From Methylophilaceae bacterium (lineage in GTDB: Bacteria > Pseudomonadota > Gammaproteobacteria > Burkholderiales > Methylophilaceae): DNA of 32,980 bases. Of the stretch, positions 1 to 6,898 are shown one piece after another (positions within the stretch are counted from its first letter, which is position 1; each line of letters starts with the position of its first letter). Position numbers and translations under genes: made by a program. The stretch is from positions 1 through 32,980 of the forward strand of contig JANZZG010000019.1 in NCBI GenBank assembly GCA_026419515.1, read 5' to 3'. The notes under the pieces were generated by a model. It saw nothing but the letters and a program-made list of their open reading frames with translations. It searched no databases and was not told the origin of the DNA.

Positions 1-29
1 GCAACGGCCAGTTGAATCTTCTTGCTCAT
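1..29 (-). CDS. N-terminal fragment of an unidentified protein
   Basis: Only the first nine codons and part of the next lie in the window, reading MSKKIQLAV. The ATG at 29-27 is preceded by AAGGAGA about 5-6 bases upstream, a good Shine-Dalgarno site, so the start is credible. Two lysines followed by small hydrophobic residues would fit the beginning of a signal peptide, as in a porin or periplasmic protein, but this is a guess from nine residues. No gene lies between this start and the antitoxin stop at 356. Confidence 0.55.
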
Positions 30-58
30 TCGATTCTCCTTGAAGTTATCGTTTGAAT

Positions 59-83
59 CCGGGCCTGATGCATGCAAGCCCGG
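59..83 (-). promoter_or_regulatory. Leader hairpin upstream of the left-edge gene
   Basis: CCGGGC at 59-64 pairs with GCCCGG at 78-83 around a 13-base loop that contains the self-complementary TGCATGCA. It lies about 30 bases upstream of the start codon at 29, so it would be in the 5' leader if transcription starts further upstream. Role unknown. Confidence 0.35.
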
Positions 84-126
84 GGTTTACTACCCGACTT
101 CTCATCCCCGTTGCCGGTTCCGAGAA

Positions 127-140
127 GAGTTCGCGAACTC
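127..140. promoter_or_regulatory. 14-bp perfect palindrome, possible operator
   Basis: GAGTTCGCGAACTC is a perfect 14-bp palindrome about 100 bp upstream of the left-edge gene start. It is flanked by two copies of CGAGAAG (121-127 and 148-154). The length and symmetry suit a dimeric repressor or activator. No regulator gene nearby identifies the protein that would bind it. Confidence 0.35.
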
Positions 141-259
141 CCCTTGCGAGAAGCTGGTGACATGATGCCAAATCGCACGCCCTCTATGCAACCGTTTTGT
201 GTGTTTTTCGCCTCATTCCGAACAGGCGTGTTGTGTTTTTGCAACATGGGGGGCGAATT

Positions 260-335
260 GTAGGAGCCCAGCCCCCTGGGCGATCATCATGGTGGCATGC
301 GGAACCACAAATCGCCGAGCGGGCTCGGCTCCTAC
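260..335. repeat. REPIN: two REP palindromes in inverted orientation
   Basis: Positions 260-283 hold a forward REP that begins GTAGGAGCC and folds through CCCAG/CTGGG. Positions 312-335 hold a reverse REP that folds through CCGAG/CTCGG and ends GGCTCCTAC. Together they form the paired inverted unit known as a REPIN. It starts the same way, with GTAG, as REPs mobilised by RAYT enzymes, and matches the arrays around the RAYT gene at 1291. It lies 20 bp past the antitoxin stop, so the transcript of the toxin-antitoxin pair would run into it. Confidence 0.85.
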
Positions 336-355
336 AGATGGGCGACGATTGGCTA

Positions 356-646
356 TCAAATACTGGCGTGCAGCTTGACGCCCAGCGCTCGTGTGACTTT
401 CAGGATGGTGTCGAATCCCGGCACGCGTTCGCCGGAGAGTGCTTTATAGAGGCTTTCACGGGAAAGCCCGGCGTCTTTGGCCACTTGCGCCATGCCCCGG
501 GCGCGTGCGATATCGCCCAGCGCTTTGGCGATGAAGGCGGCATCGCCATCCGCCTCCTGGATGCAGGCATCGAGATAAAGCGCCATTTCTTCGGGCGTGC
601 GCAGATGTTCCGCCACGTCATAGAGAGTAGTCCTGGTTTTGTCCAT
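356..646 (-). CDS. Antitoxin, HI1420/HigA-like addiction module antidote
   Basis: This 96-residue protein resembles the putative addiction-module antidote family typified by Haemophilus HI1420. The N-terminal part contains YDVAEHLRTPEEMALYLDAC. A helix-turn-helix covers roughly residues 50-90, with AQVAKDAGLSRESLYKALSG as its core. It should neutralise the upstream RelE-fold toxin and, as an XRE-type DNA binder, repress the shared promoter. The start ATG at 646 has AGGAGA seven bases upstream, overlapping the toxin stop codon. The intergenic gap is 11 bp, so the pair is one operon in toxin-first order. The gene ends 20 bp before a REPIN. Confidence 0.88.
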   Translation of the reverse strand: MDKTRTTLYDVAEHLRTPEEMALYLDACIQEADGDAAFIAKALGDIARARGMAQVAKDAGLSRESLYKALSGERVPGFDTILKVTRALGVKLHASI

Positions 647-657
647 ATATATTTCTC

Positions 658-948
658 CTACAAGTGCTTGGCCAGCTTCAGCGCGGTTTTGATGTCCGAT
701 TCCTGGGAGTGTTTGTCCCCGCCTGCCAGCAGCACGATCAACCGGCTGCCCCGTTGGGTGAAATAAACCCGGTAACCGGGTCCGTAATCGATCCGAAGTT
801 CCGAAACACCCGACCCAACGGGTTTGATATCCCCGGGATTGCCCTGCCGCAACCTTTCGACCTTGGCCAGAATGCGGGCCCGTGCTTGCAAGTCACGCAA
901 TCCGTCAATCCATGTCGCGTATTCATCGGTTTTGCGGATTTCAATCAC
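658..948 (-). CDS. Toxin, RelE/ParE superfamily (HI1419-like)
   Basis: This 96-residue protein matches the addiction-module killer family (HI1419 type) in the RelE/ParE superfamily. Family hallmarks seen are the opening IEIRKTDEYATWIDGL, GYRVYF in the middle strand, and LLAGGDKHSQESDI near the C terminus. Family members are usually mRNA-cleaving or translation-blocking toxins; the activity of this one is inferred. The start codon is GTG at 948, chosen because it aligns with the usual family N terminus. No ribosome binding site precedes it. Instead a strong promoter has its predicted +1 on the GTG itself, so the mRNA may be leaderless. The antitoxin follows 11 bp downstream. Confidence 0.88.
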   Translation of the reverse strand: MIEIRKTDEYATWIDGLRDLQARARILAKVERLRQGNPGDIKPVGSGVSELRIDYGPGYRVYFTQRGSRLIVLLAGGDKHSQESDIKTALKLAKHL

Positions 949-983
949 GCCGCGATTGTAGCCTTTTGGCTACAATCGGTCAA
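949..983 (-). promoter_or_regulatory. Toxin-antitoxin promoter with embedded operator palindrome
   Basis: On the minus strand, TTGACC (983-978) is followed after exactly 17 bases by TACAAT (960-955), a near-consensus sigma-70 promoter. Six bases separate the -10 from the GTG of the toxin, which puts +1 on the start codon. A perfect inverted repeat, with ten-base arms GATTGTAGCC and GGCTACAATC around a four-base loop (954-977), covers the spacer and -10. It is the obvious site for autorepression by the antitoxin. Confidence 0.75.
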
Positions 984-1008
984 ATTGGCATTCCCGAGAA
1001 GGGGAAAA

Positions 1009-1238
1009 TCGCCGAGGGCTTGGTAATCGCCGAGCGGGCTCGGCTCCTACAGGGGCGGGGGATGCCATATCGTAGGAGCCCAGCCTCCTGGGCGACCATC
1101 ATGGCGGCATGGGGAATCCTCCAATCGCCGAGCGGGCTCGGCTCCTACAGGGTGGAGGGGTTGCAAACCTCGTAGGAGCCCAGCCTCTGGGCGATGATGA
1201 GGTGACCCCAAAAATCGCCGAGCGGGCGCGGTGCCTAC
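1009..1238. repeat. Tandem REP array upstream of the RAYT gene
   Basis: REP copies are at 1027-1050 (CCGAG class, reverse), 1072-1095 (CCCAG class, forward), 1125-1148 (CCGAG, reverse), 1172-1194 (CCCAG, forward) and 1215-1238 (CCGAG, reverse, degenerate). A truncated copy starts at 1009. Like copies recur every 98-100 bp and the spacers are also alike, so a ~98-bp unit carrying one REP of each class has been tandemly duplicated. This array, with the toxin promoter, fills the 342-bp gap 949-1290. Confidence 0.9.
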
Positions 1239-1278
1239 AACGATCGCTCTCATGGTTTTTACCTTGGCGAAATGGGCC

Positions 1279-1284
1279 TACAAT
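1279..1284 (+). promoter_or_regulatory. Candidate -10 box of the RAYT gene
   Basis: TACAAT lies six bases before the ATG at 1291, which would place +1 on the start codon. The -35 region is weak (T-rich, around 1256-1261). No Shine-Dalgarno sequence is visible. Confidence 0.35.
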
Positions 1285-1290
1285 GCCTGC

Positions 1291-1734
1291 ATGACGATGC
1301 GTCCTCACGCTTCTGCATTGCGCCGTGGCCGTCATTCCGAGGCGGGGCGCATCTATCTGGTGACGACCGTGACACGCGAGCGCCAGCATATCTTCCGCGA
1401 TTTTCACGCCGCCCGGGTGCTGGTGCAGGCATTGCGGCAGGAAGAGGCAATGCGACGCGCAACGACCTTGGCCTATGTGGTGATGCCGGACCATCTGCAT
1501 TGGCTGATGCAGCTGGGCGAGGTGGCTGCTTTGCCGGACGTGGTGCGCGCGGTCAAGGCGGTGACCGCGCACCGGCTGGGCGGCGCGATCTGGCAAAAAG
1601 GGTTCCATGACCATGCCCTGCGCCGGGAGGAAGACGTGGTGGCGTTGGCGCGGTATGTGGTGGCGAATCCGTTGCGCGCAGGGCTGGTGAAGCGTTTGGG
1701 GGATTATCCGCATTGGGACGCGATGTGGCTGTGA
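1291..1734 (+). CDS. REP-associated tyrosine transposase (RAYT), Y1_Tnp family
   Basis: This 147-residue protein belongs to the IS200/IS605-like single-strand transposases domesticated with REP sequences. The HUH metal motif is seen as MPDHLHWL (His68, His70). The presumed nucleophile is Tyr122 in RYVVANPLRAGLV, a typical RAYT signature. A conserved WQKGFHDHALR segment lies at 101-111. RAYTs bind and nick REP hairpins and are thought to drive their spread. The ATG at 1291 was chosen because MTMRPHASALRRGRH resembles usual RAYT N termini; the frame is open back to 1231 but that part lies in REP-derived DNA. It sits alone between two REP arrays, and all catalytic residues are present, so it may be active. 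Confidence 0.92.
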   Translation: MTMRPHASALRRGRHSEAGRIYLVTTVTRERQHIFRDFHAARVLVQALRQEEAMRRATTLAYVVMPDHLHWLMQLGEVAALPDVVRAVKAVTAHRLGGAIWQKGFHDHALRREEDVVALARYVVANPLRAGLVKRLGDYPHWDAMWL

Positions 1735-1745
1735 TGCGCATCGAA

Positions 1746-2003
1746 TCGCCGAGAGGCTCGGTAATCGCCGAGGGGGCTCGGCAATCGCCGAGAGGGCTCG
1801 GCTCCTACAGGGGCGGGGGATACCATGCCGTAGGAGCCCAGCCTCTGGGCGACCATCATGGCGGCATGGGGAACCCTCCAATCGCCGAGCGGGCTCGGCT
1901 CCTACAGGGGCGGGGGGATACGGTACCGTAGGAGCCCAGCCTCTGGGCGACCATCATGGCGGCACGGGGAATCCTCCAATCGCCGAGCGGGCTCGGCGCC
2001 TAC
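1746..2003. repeat. Tandem REP array downstream of the RAYT gene
   Basis: Full copies are at 1785-1808 (CCGAG class, reverse), 1830-1852 (CCCAG class, forward), 1882-1905 (CCGAG, reverse), 1928-1950 (CCCAG, forward) and 1980-2003 (CCGAG, reverse, one mismatch in the tail). Partial copies lie near 1746-1760 and 1765-1781. The period is 97-98 bp and the orientation is the same as in the array on the other side of the RAYT gene. The last copy ends 24 bp before the alcohol dehydrogenase start, and its tail CCTAC continues into AAT, forming TACAAT at 2001-2006. Confidence 0.9.
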
Positions 2004-2027
2004 AATTTCGGCGGTAAAATCATCCCC

Positions 2028-3212
2028 ATGACCCCGTTTTCGATTTCCCGGCTGCCGCGCGTGGTGTTCGGCGCGGGCAGCCTGGCCGACGTTCCGCAAC
2101 TCGCCCTCCAGTATGGGCGCAAGGCGTTGCTGGTCACGGGCGCGCGCTCATTGCGCGCCTCGCCGCATTGGGCCACCTTGCGCGACGGGCTGGCGCAGGC
2201 GGGCGTGGCGTGGGAGGGCCTGACGGTGGAGGGCGAGCCCTCGCCGCAACTGGTGGATGGGGCGGTGCAGGCGCTGCGGGCGGCCGGGATCGAGGTCGTC
2301 ATCGGCATCGGGGGCGGCAGCGTGCTGGATGCGGCCAAGGCCATCGCCGGCCTGCTGCGGGTGCCCAACCCGGTGACGGATTTTCTGGAGGGGGTGGGGC
2401 CGGAATTGCCGTATCCGGGGCCGGCGGTGCCGTTCATCGCGGTGCCGACCACGGCCGGCACCGGCTCGGAGGCGACCAGGAATGCCGTGCTGTCGCTGCG
2501 GGGGGCGCAGGGCTACAAGAAGTCGTTCCGCCACGAGAAGCTGGTGGCGGAATACGCGGTGCTCGATCCGGACCTCTTGGCCACCTGCCCGCCGCCGCTG
2601 ATCGCCGCCAACGGCATGGATGCGCTGACCCAGCTGTTGGAAGCGTATGTTTCGCTCAAGGCCAGCCCGTTCACCGATGCGCTGGCGCTGTCGGGCATCC
2701 GCATGGTGCGCGATGCCCTGTTCGACTGGTACGACGCCACGCCGCGCGCGGCCGAGGCACGCGGGGAGATGCTGTATGCCGCGCTGTTGTCGGGCATCGT
2801 GCTGGCCCAGGCGGGGCTGGGTTCGGTGCATGGGCTGGCGGCACCGCTCGGCGCGTTCTTCCCGATCCCGCATGGGGTGGCCTGCGGCACCACGGTGGCG
2901 GCCTGCACGGCGATGAATATCCGCGCCCTGCGGCAGCGCCAGCCGGACAGCGTGGCACTGCGCAAATACGCCCATGTCGGCAAGATTCTGGCGCGCGACA
3001 TGGCGCTGGATGATGCGGACGGCTGCGCCGTGCTGGTGCAGACGCTGGAAGACTGGACGCGCCGGCTCTCACTCCCCCCGCTGTCGGCCCATGGCATGCG
3101 GGCCGAAGACATCCCGCGCGTGGTGGCCCACTGCCGCGGCAGCAGCATGAAGACCAACCCGGTGGTGCTGACGGACGCGGAGGTGGCGGAAATCCTGGAG
3201 GCGCGGCTGTGA
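2028..3212 (+). CDS. Iron-type (group III) alcohol dehydrogenase-like protein
   Basis: This 394-residue protein has the Fe-ADH fold: FGAGSLADVP at the N terminus, the dinucleotide motif GIGGGSVLDAAKAIAG (93-108) and PTTAGTGSEAT (140-150). The family reduces aldehydes or oxidises alcohols with NAD(P)H; the substrate is not readable. Metal ligands by comparison with FucO are Asp198, His268 and His282. The position of FucO His200 is Gln202 here, and that of FucO His267 is Ala272. The ATG at 2028 was chosen because MTPFSISRLPRVVFGAG fits the family. There is no clear ribosome site, but TAAAAT lies seven bases before the ATG. The stop is one base from the next start, so the two genes are co-expressed. 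Confidence 0.88.
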   Translation: MTPFSISRLPRVVFGAGSLADVPQLALQYGRKALLVTGARSLRASPHWATLRDGLAQAGVAWEGLTVEGEPSPQLVDGAVQALRAAGIEVVIGIGGGSVLDAAKAIAGLLRVPNPVTDFLEGVGPELPYPGPAVPFIAVPTTAGTGSEATRNAVLSLRGAQGYKKSFRHEKLVAEYAVLDPDLLATCPPPLIAANGMDALTQLLEAYVSLKASPFTDALALSGIRMVRDALFDWYDATPRAAEARGEMLYAALLSGIVLAQAGLGSVHGLAAPLGAFFPIPHGVACGTTVAACTAMNIRALRQRQPDSVALRKYAHVGKILARDMALDDADGCAVLVQTLEDWTRRLSLPPLSAHGMRAEDIPRVVAHCRGSSMKTNPVVLTDAEVAEILEARL

Positions 3213-3213
3213 A

Positions 3214-3825
3214 ATGAGCAACCGCGCTTATTTCACGCTGCTGTTCGCCCTGTTCGTCCCGGTGTTCCTGTGGTCGGCCATCGCGCCGCGCGACCGCTTC
3301 ATCTGGTTGCTGGAGGTGGCGCCGGTGCTGATCGCGCTGCCGCTCCTGATGCTCACCCATGCGCGCTTTCCGCTGTCACGGCTGGCCTACGCGCTGATTC
3401 TGGTGCATGCCGTGATCCTGCTGGTCGGCGGCCATTACACCTACGCCGAGGTGCCGTTGTTCAACTGGCTGCGCGACGAATACGGCCTGGCGCGCAACTA
3501 TTACGACCGCGTCGGGCACGTGGCGCAGGGGTTCGTGCCGGCCATCGTGGCGCGCGAGATCCTGCTGCGGACTTCGCCGCTGCGGCGCGGCAAATGGCTG
3601 TTCTTTCTGGTGACGTGCGTCTGCCTGGCGATCAGCGCCTGTTATGAATTGCTCGAGTGGTGGGTGGCGCTGGCGAGCGGCAGCGAGGCGGTGGCTTTTC
3701 TCGCCACCCAGGGCGACGTGTGGGACACGCAGTGGGACATGTTCCTGGCGTTGTGCGGCGCGGTGGCGGCGCAGTGGATACTGGGGCGGGCGCACGACCG
3801 TTCGATGGGCCGGCTGGCGTCTTGA
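3214..3825 (+). CDS. DUF2238 (YjdF-like) inner membrane protein
   Basis: This 203-residue protein has about five or six hydrophobic helices. It carries the DUF2238 hallmarks: HYTYAEVPLFNWLRDE near the middle, RNYYDRVGHVAQGFVPAIVARE, then SACYELLEWW and FLATQGDVWDTQWDM towards the end. The family sits in the inner membrane and has no established function. Its ATG follows the dehydrogenase stop by a single base (TGAAATG), so translation is probably coupled. It ends just before an inverted REP array. Confidence 0.9.
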   Translation: MSNRAYFTLLFALFVPVFLWSAIAPRDRFIWLLEVAPVLIALPLLMLTHARFPLSRLAYALILVHAVILLVGGHYTYAEVPLFNWLRDEYGLARNYYDRVGHVAQGFVPAIVAREILLRTSPLRRGKWLFFLVTCVCLAISACYELLEWWVALASGSEAVAFLATQGDVWDTQWDMFLALCGAVAAQWILGRAHDRSMGRLAS

Positions 3826-3837
3826 TCCCTGTAGTCA

Positions 3838-4072
3838 TCGCCCAGAGGCTGGGCTCCTACGACACGGTATCCCTCGCCCATGATCGCCCAGCGGGCTGGG
3901 CTCCTACGGCATGGCATCCCCCGCCTCTGTAGGAGCCGAGCCCTCTCGGCGATTGTCGAGCCTCTCTCGGCGATTGGAGGGTTCCCGATGCCGCCGTGAT
4001 GGTCGCCCAGAGGGCTGGGCTCCTACGACACGGTATCCCCCGCACATGATCGCCCAGAGGCTGGGCTCCTAC
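3838..4072. repeat. REP array between convergent DUF2238 and secA genes, inverted relative to the first two
   Basis: CCCAG-class copies in reverse orientation are at 3838-3860, 3884-3907, 4003-4026 and 4050-4072. A forward CCGAG-class copy is at 3929-3952, and a partial one at 3958-3973. Read on the minus strand, the copies and spacers match the units around the RAYT, so the whole block is inverted. It fills the 296-bp space between the stops of the DUF2238 gene and secA, where the hairpins could also end transcription or protect 3' ends. Confidence 0.9.
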
Positions 4073-4121
4073 GTACGGACCATGCGCCTGCCCAAAGGAT
4101 GCGCATATGCGGTAGGCGGCC

Positions 4122-6848
4122 CTAGGCCAAGCGGCCGTGGCAATGCTTGTATTTTTTGCCCGACCCACACGGGCAGGGGTCGTTACGGCCGATCTTGACG
4201 CCTTGGCGCGTGATGGGCGTCTGCGGCCCCGGGGGCGCTTCTTCGCTCGCCGTCCCGCCCGCCAGGGCCTCGTCGAAATCGGCATGCTGGTAGCGCACGT
4301 TTTCGAGCTCGGCCGGTTTGTCGACGGCCTCGATGTCCTGCTCGCTGCGCACTTGCACCAGCATGGTGATCTGGGTCACCTCGCGCTTGATGGTATCGAG
4401 CATCTGGGCGAACAGCTCGAATGCCTCGCGTTTGTATTCCTGCTTGGGGTTCTTTTGCGCATAGGAGCGCAGGTGTATCCCCTGGCGCAAATGGTCGAGC
4501 GCTGCCAGGTGCTCGCGCCAGTGATTGTCCAGACTCTGCAGCATGATGGCGCGCTCGAAATGCCGCATCACGGGTGCGCCGGCCTGCTCCACCTTGGCCT
4601 GATATTGATCGTGCGCCGCCTGTATGATGCGCTCGAGCAGGGTTTCTTCGTGCAGGTCGGGTTCTTGCTCCAACCATTGGCGTATCGGCAGCTTGAGGCC
4701 GATATCGGCTTCCAGCTGTTTTTCCAGACCAGGCACGTCCCATTGTTCTTCGACGCTCTCAGGCGGGATGTGCTGGGCAAACATGGCGGTGATGACGTCC
4801 GCACGCATGGCGGTGATGGTATCCGCGATGTCGGTGGCCTCCAGCAGCTCGTTGCGCTGCTGGTAGATGACCTTGCGCTGATCGTTGGCGACGTCGTCGT
4901 ATTCCAGCAATTGCTTGCGGATGTCGAAATTGCGGCTTTCCACCTTGCGCTGGGCGTTCTCGATGGCGCGCGTCACCCAGGGATGTTCGATGGCCTCGCC
5001 TTCTGGCATCGTGAGGCGTTCCATGATGGCGGCGACACGGTCGGAGGCGAAAATGCGCAATAGCGGGTCTTCCAGCGAGAGATAGAAGCGGCTGGAGCCG
5101 GGGTCGCCCTGGCGCCCGGCACGGCCACGCAGCTGGTTGTCCACCCGGCGCGATTCATGACGCTCGGTGCCGATGATGTGAAGCCCGCCAGCCGCCACCA
5201 CGGCTTCGTGCATCTTTTGCCACTCGCGCTTGATGGCATCGATGCGCGCGGCTTTCTGCGCCTCATCCAGAGACGCATCGGCGCGTACTGCGGCGATTTC
5301 CGCCTCGGGGTTGCCGCCTAGCACGATGTCGGTCCCGCGGCCCGCCATGTTGGTGGCGATGGTGATCATGCCAGGACGACCCGCCTGCGCCACGATGAGC
5401 GCCTCGCGCTCATGCTGTTTGGCGTTGAGCACTTGGTGGGGCAGTTTTTCCTTGCTCAACATGCCAGAAAGCAGCTCGGAATTCTCGATCGAAGTGGTGC
5501 CCACCAGCACTGGCTGGCCACGGCGGTGACAATCCTTGATGTCTTCGATGACGGCCTGGTATTTTTCGCGCGCCGTGCGATAGACCTTGTCCATCAAGTC
5601 CTTGCGGATCATCGGCCGGTGGGTGGGAATCACCACCGTCTCCAGCCCATAGATGTGGTTGAACTCGTAGGCCTCGGTATCCGCCGTGCCGGTCATTCCC
5701 GCCAGCTTGGCATACATGCGGAAATAGTTCTGGAAGGTGATGGAGGCCAGCGTCTGGTTTTCCTTCTGAATGGGCACGCCTTCTTTGGCTTCCACCGCCT
5801 GATGCAGGCCATCCGACCAGCGGCGCCCCGGCATCAGGCGCCCCGTGAACTCATCGACGATGACGATTTCGCCATCGCGCACCACATAGTGCTGGTCACG
5901 ATGGAACAGGGTATGCGCGCGTAGACAAGCGTACAGATGATGGACCAGGGTGATGTTGGCAGCCTCATACAGGCTATGCCCCGCCGACAGCAATCCGGCT
6001 TCGGTGAGCAAGGCTTCGGCATGCTCGTGACCGGCCTCCGACAGCAGCACCTGCTGGGATTTTTCATCCACCCAGTAATCGCCCTCGCCATCTTCAGTCT
6101 GCTGACGGACGAGCTTGGGCACCAAGGCATTGATGCGGGTGTAGAGCTCCCCCCCCTCGTCGGCCTGGCCGGAAATGATCAGCGGGGTGCGCGCCTCGTC
6201 GATCAGGATGGAGTCCACCTCGTCCACGATGGCGAAGTGGAGCCCCCGCTGCACACGGTCCGAAGGATGGTAGACCATGTTGTCGCGCAGGTAGTCGAAA
6301 CCGAACTCGTTGTTGGTGCCATAGGTGATGTCGGCCGCATAAGCCTTCTGCTTTTCTTCCCGCGGCAGGTGGGAAAGATTGACTCCCACGCTCAGCCCCA
6401 GGAAGTTGTACAACCGTCCCATCCAGGTGGCGTCGCGGCTGGCCAGATAGTCGTTGACCGTCACCACGTGCACCCCTTTGCCAGAGAGGGCATTGAGGTA
6501 GGCCGGCAAGGTGGCGACCAGCGTCTTGCCTTCCCCAGTGCGCATTTCCGCGATCTTGCCATAATGCAGCGCCATGCCGCCGATCAGCTGCACGTCGAAA
6601 TGACGCATCTCGAGCGCGCGCTTGCCCGCTTCGCGCACCACGGCGAACGCTTCTGGCAGCAAGGCATCCAGTGATTCGCCGTCCTGATGCCGCTGCCTGA
6701 ACTCTTCTGTCTTGGCGCGCAGCTGCGAATCATTCAAAGCCTGCATGGCCGGCTCCAACGCATTGATCTGCGCCACCGTCCTGGAATATTGCTTGATCAG
6801 CCGCTCGTTGCGGCTGCCAAAAATTTTCTTGACTAGATTGGAAAGCAT
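4122..6848 (-). CDS. secA: Preprotein translocase ATPase SecA
   Basis: This 908-residue protein drives post-translational export through SecYEG by ATP hydrolysis at the inner membrane. Visible motifs are the Walker A site MRTGEGKT (about 102-109), the DEAD-like [15 protein letters not shown] (about 208-222), [13 protein letters not shown] in the second motor domain, and the C-terminal zinc motif with Cys892, Cys894, Cys903 and His904. The zinc tail is the SecB-binding end. The ATG at 6848 was chosen because [14 protein letters not shown] is the family N terminus; the open frame extends 17 codons further but runs into the leader hairpin. An M23 peptidase gene lies 50 bp upstream on the same strand. 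Confidence 0.98.
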   Translation of the reverse strand: MLSNLVKKIFGSRNERLIKQYSRTVAQINALEPAMQALNDSQLRAKTEEFRQRHQDGESLDALLPEAFAVVREAGKRALEMRHFDVQLIGGMALHYGKIAEMRTGEGKTLVATLPAYLNALSGKGVHVVTVNDYLASRDATWMGRLYNFLGLSVGVNLSHLPREEKQKAYAADITYGTNNEFGFDYLRDNMVYHPSDRVQRGLHFAIVDEVDSILIDEARTPLIISGQADEGGELYTRINALVPKLVRQQTEDGEGDYWVDEKSQQVLLSEAGHEHAEALLTEAGLLSAGHSLYEAANITLVHHLYACLRAHTLFHRDQHYVVRDGEIVIVDEFTGRLMPGRRWSDGLHQAVEAKEGVPIQKENQTLASITFQNYFRMYAKLAGMTGTADTEAYEFNHIYGLETVVIPTHRPMIRKDLMDKVYRTAREKYQAVIEDIKDCHRRGQPVLVGTTSIENSELLSGMLSKEKLPHQVLNAKQHEREALIVAQAGRPGMITIATNMAGRGTDIVLGGNPEAEIAAVRADASLDEAQKAARIDAIKREWQKMHEAVVAAGGLHIIGTERHESRRVDNQLRGRAGRQGDPGSSRFYLSLEDPLLRIFASDRVAAIMERLTMPEGEAIEHPWVTRAIENAQRKVESRNFDIRKQLLEYDDVANDQRKVIYQQRNELLEATDIADTITAMRADVITAMFAQHIPPESVEEQWDVPGLEKQLEADIGLKLPIRQWLEQEPDLHEETLLERIIQAAHDQYQAKVEQAGAPVMRHFERAIMLQSLDNHWREHLAALDHLRQGIHLRSYAQKNPKQEYKREAFELFAQMLDTIKREVTQITMLVQVRSEQDIEAVDKPAELENVRYQHADFDEALAGGTASEEAPPGPQTPITRQGVKIGRNDPCPCGSGKKYKHCHGRLA

Positions 6849-6859
6849 AAAAAACCTGG

Positions 6860-6877
6860 CCTCTCCCCCGGGAGAGG
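6860..6877 (-). promoter_or_regulatory. secA: Hairpin just upstream of secA
   Basis: CCTCTCCC (6860-6867) and GGGAGAGG (6870-6877) form an eight-base-pair stem with a two-base loop. On the secA transcript it is followed within a few bases by CCAGG and a run of six T that touches the ATG at 6848. It could modulate ribosome access, act as a weak terminator or shield an internal mRNA end. None of these is demonstrated. Confidence 0.4.
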
Positions 6878-6898
6878 GATCGAAAAGAAGTTGGGACA

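Noticed and set aside
26-247. 73-codon minus-strand frame in the left intergenic region
   Set aside because: Its stop overlaps the real left-edge start and its sequence lies over the leader hairpin and palindrome; no ribosome site or family likeness.
1231-1290. 20-codon extension of the RAYT
   Set aside because: It begins inside a decayed REP and does not match RAYT N termini.
1099-1881. 260-codon open frame on the minus strand across the RAYT region
   Set aside because: It is antisense to the RAYT and is opened by REP sequence read through; the protein shows repeated REP-encoded peptides and no family features.
1009-2003. Possible CRISPR array from regularly spaced repeats
   Set aside because: Repeats alternate in orientation, exist in two classes, recur every ~98 bp with spacers that are themselves repeated, and flank a RAYT. 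This is a REP array.
2148-3360. Several long frames antisense to or shifted within the alcohol dehydrogenase gene
   Set aside because: Composition-driven shadows rich in Arg, Ala and Gly; the Fe-ADH frame accounts for the region.
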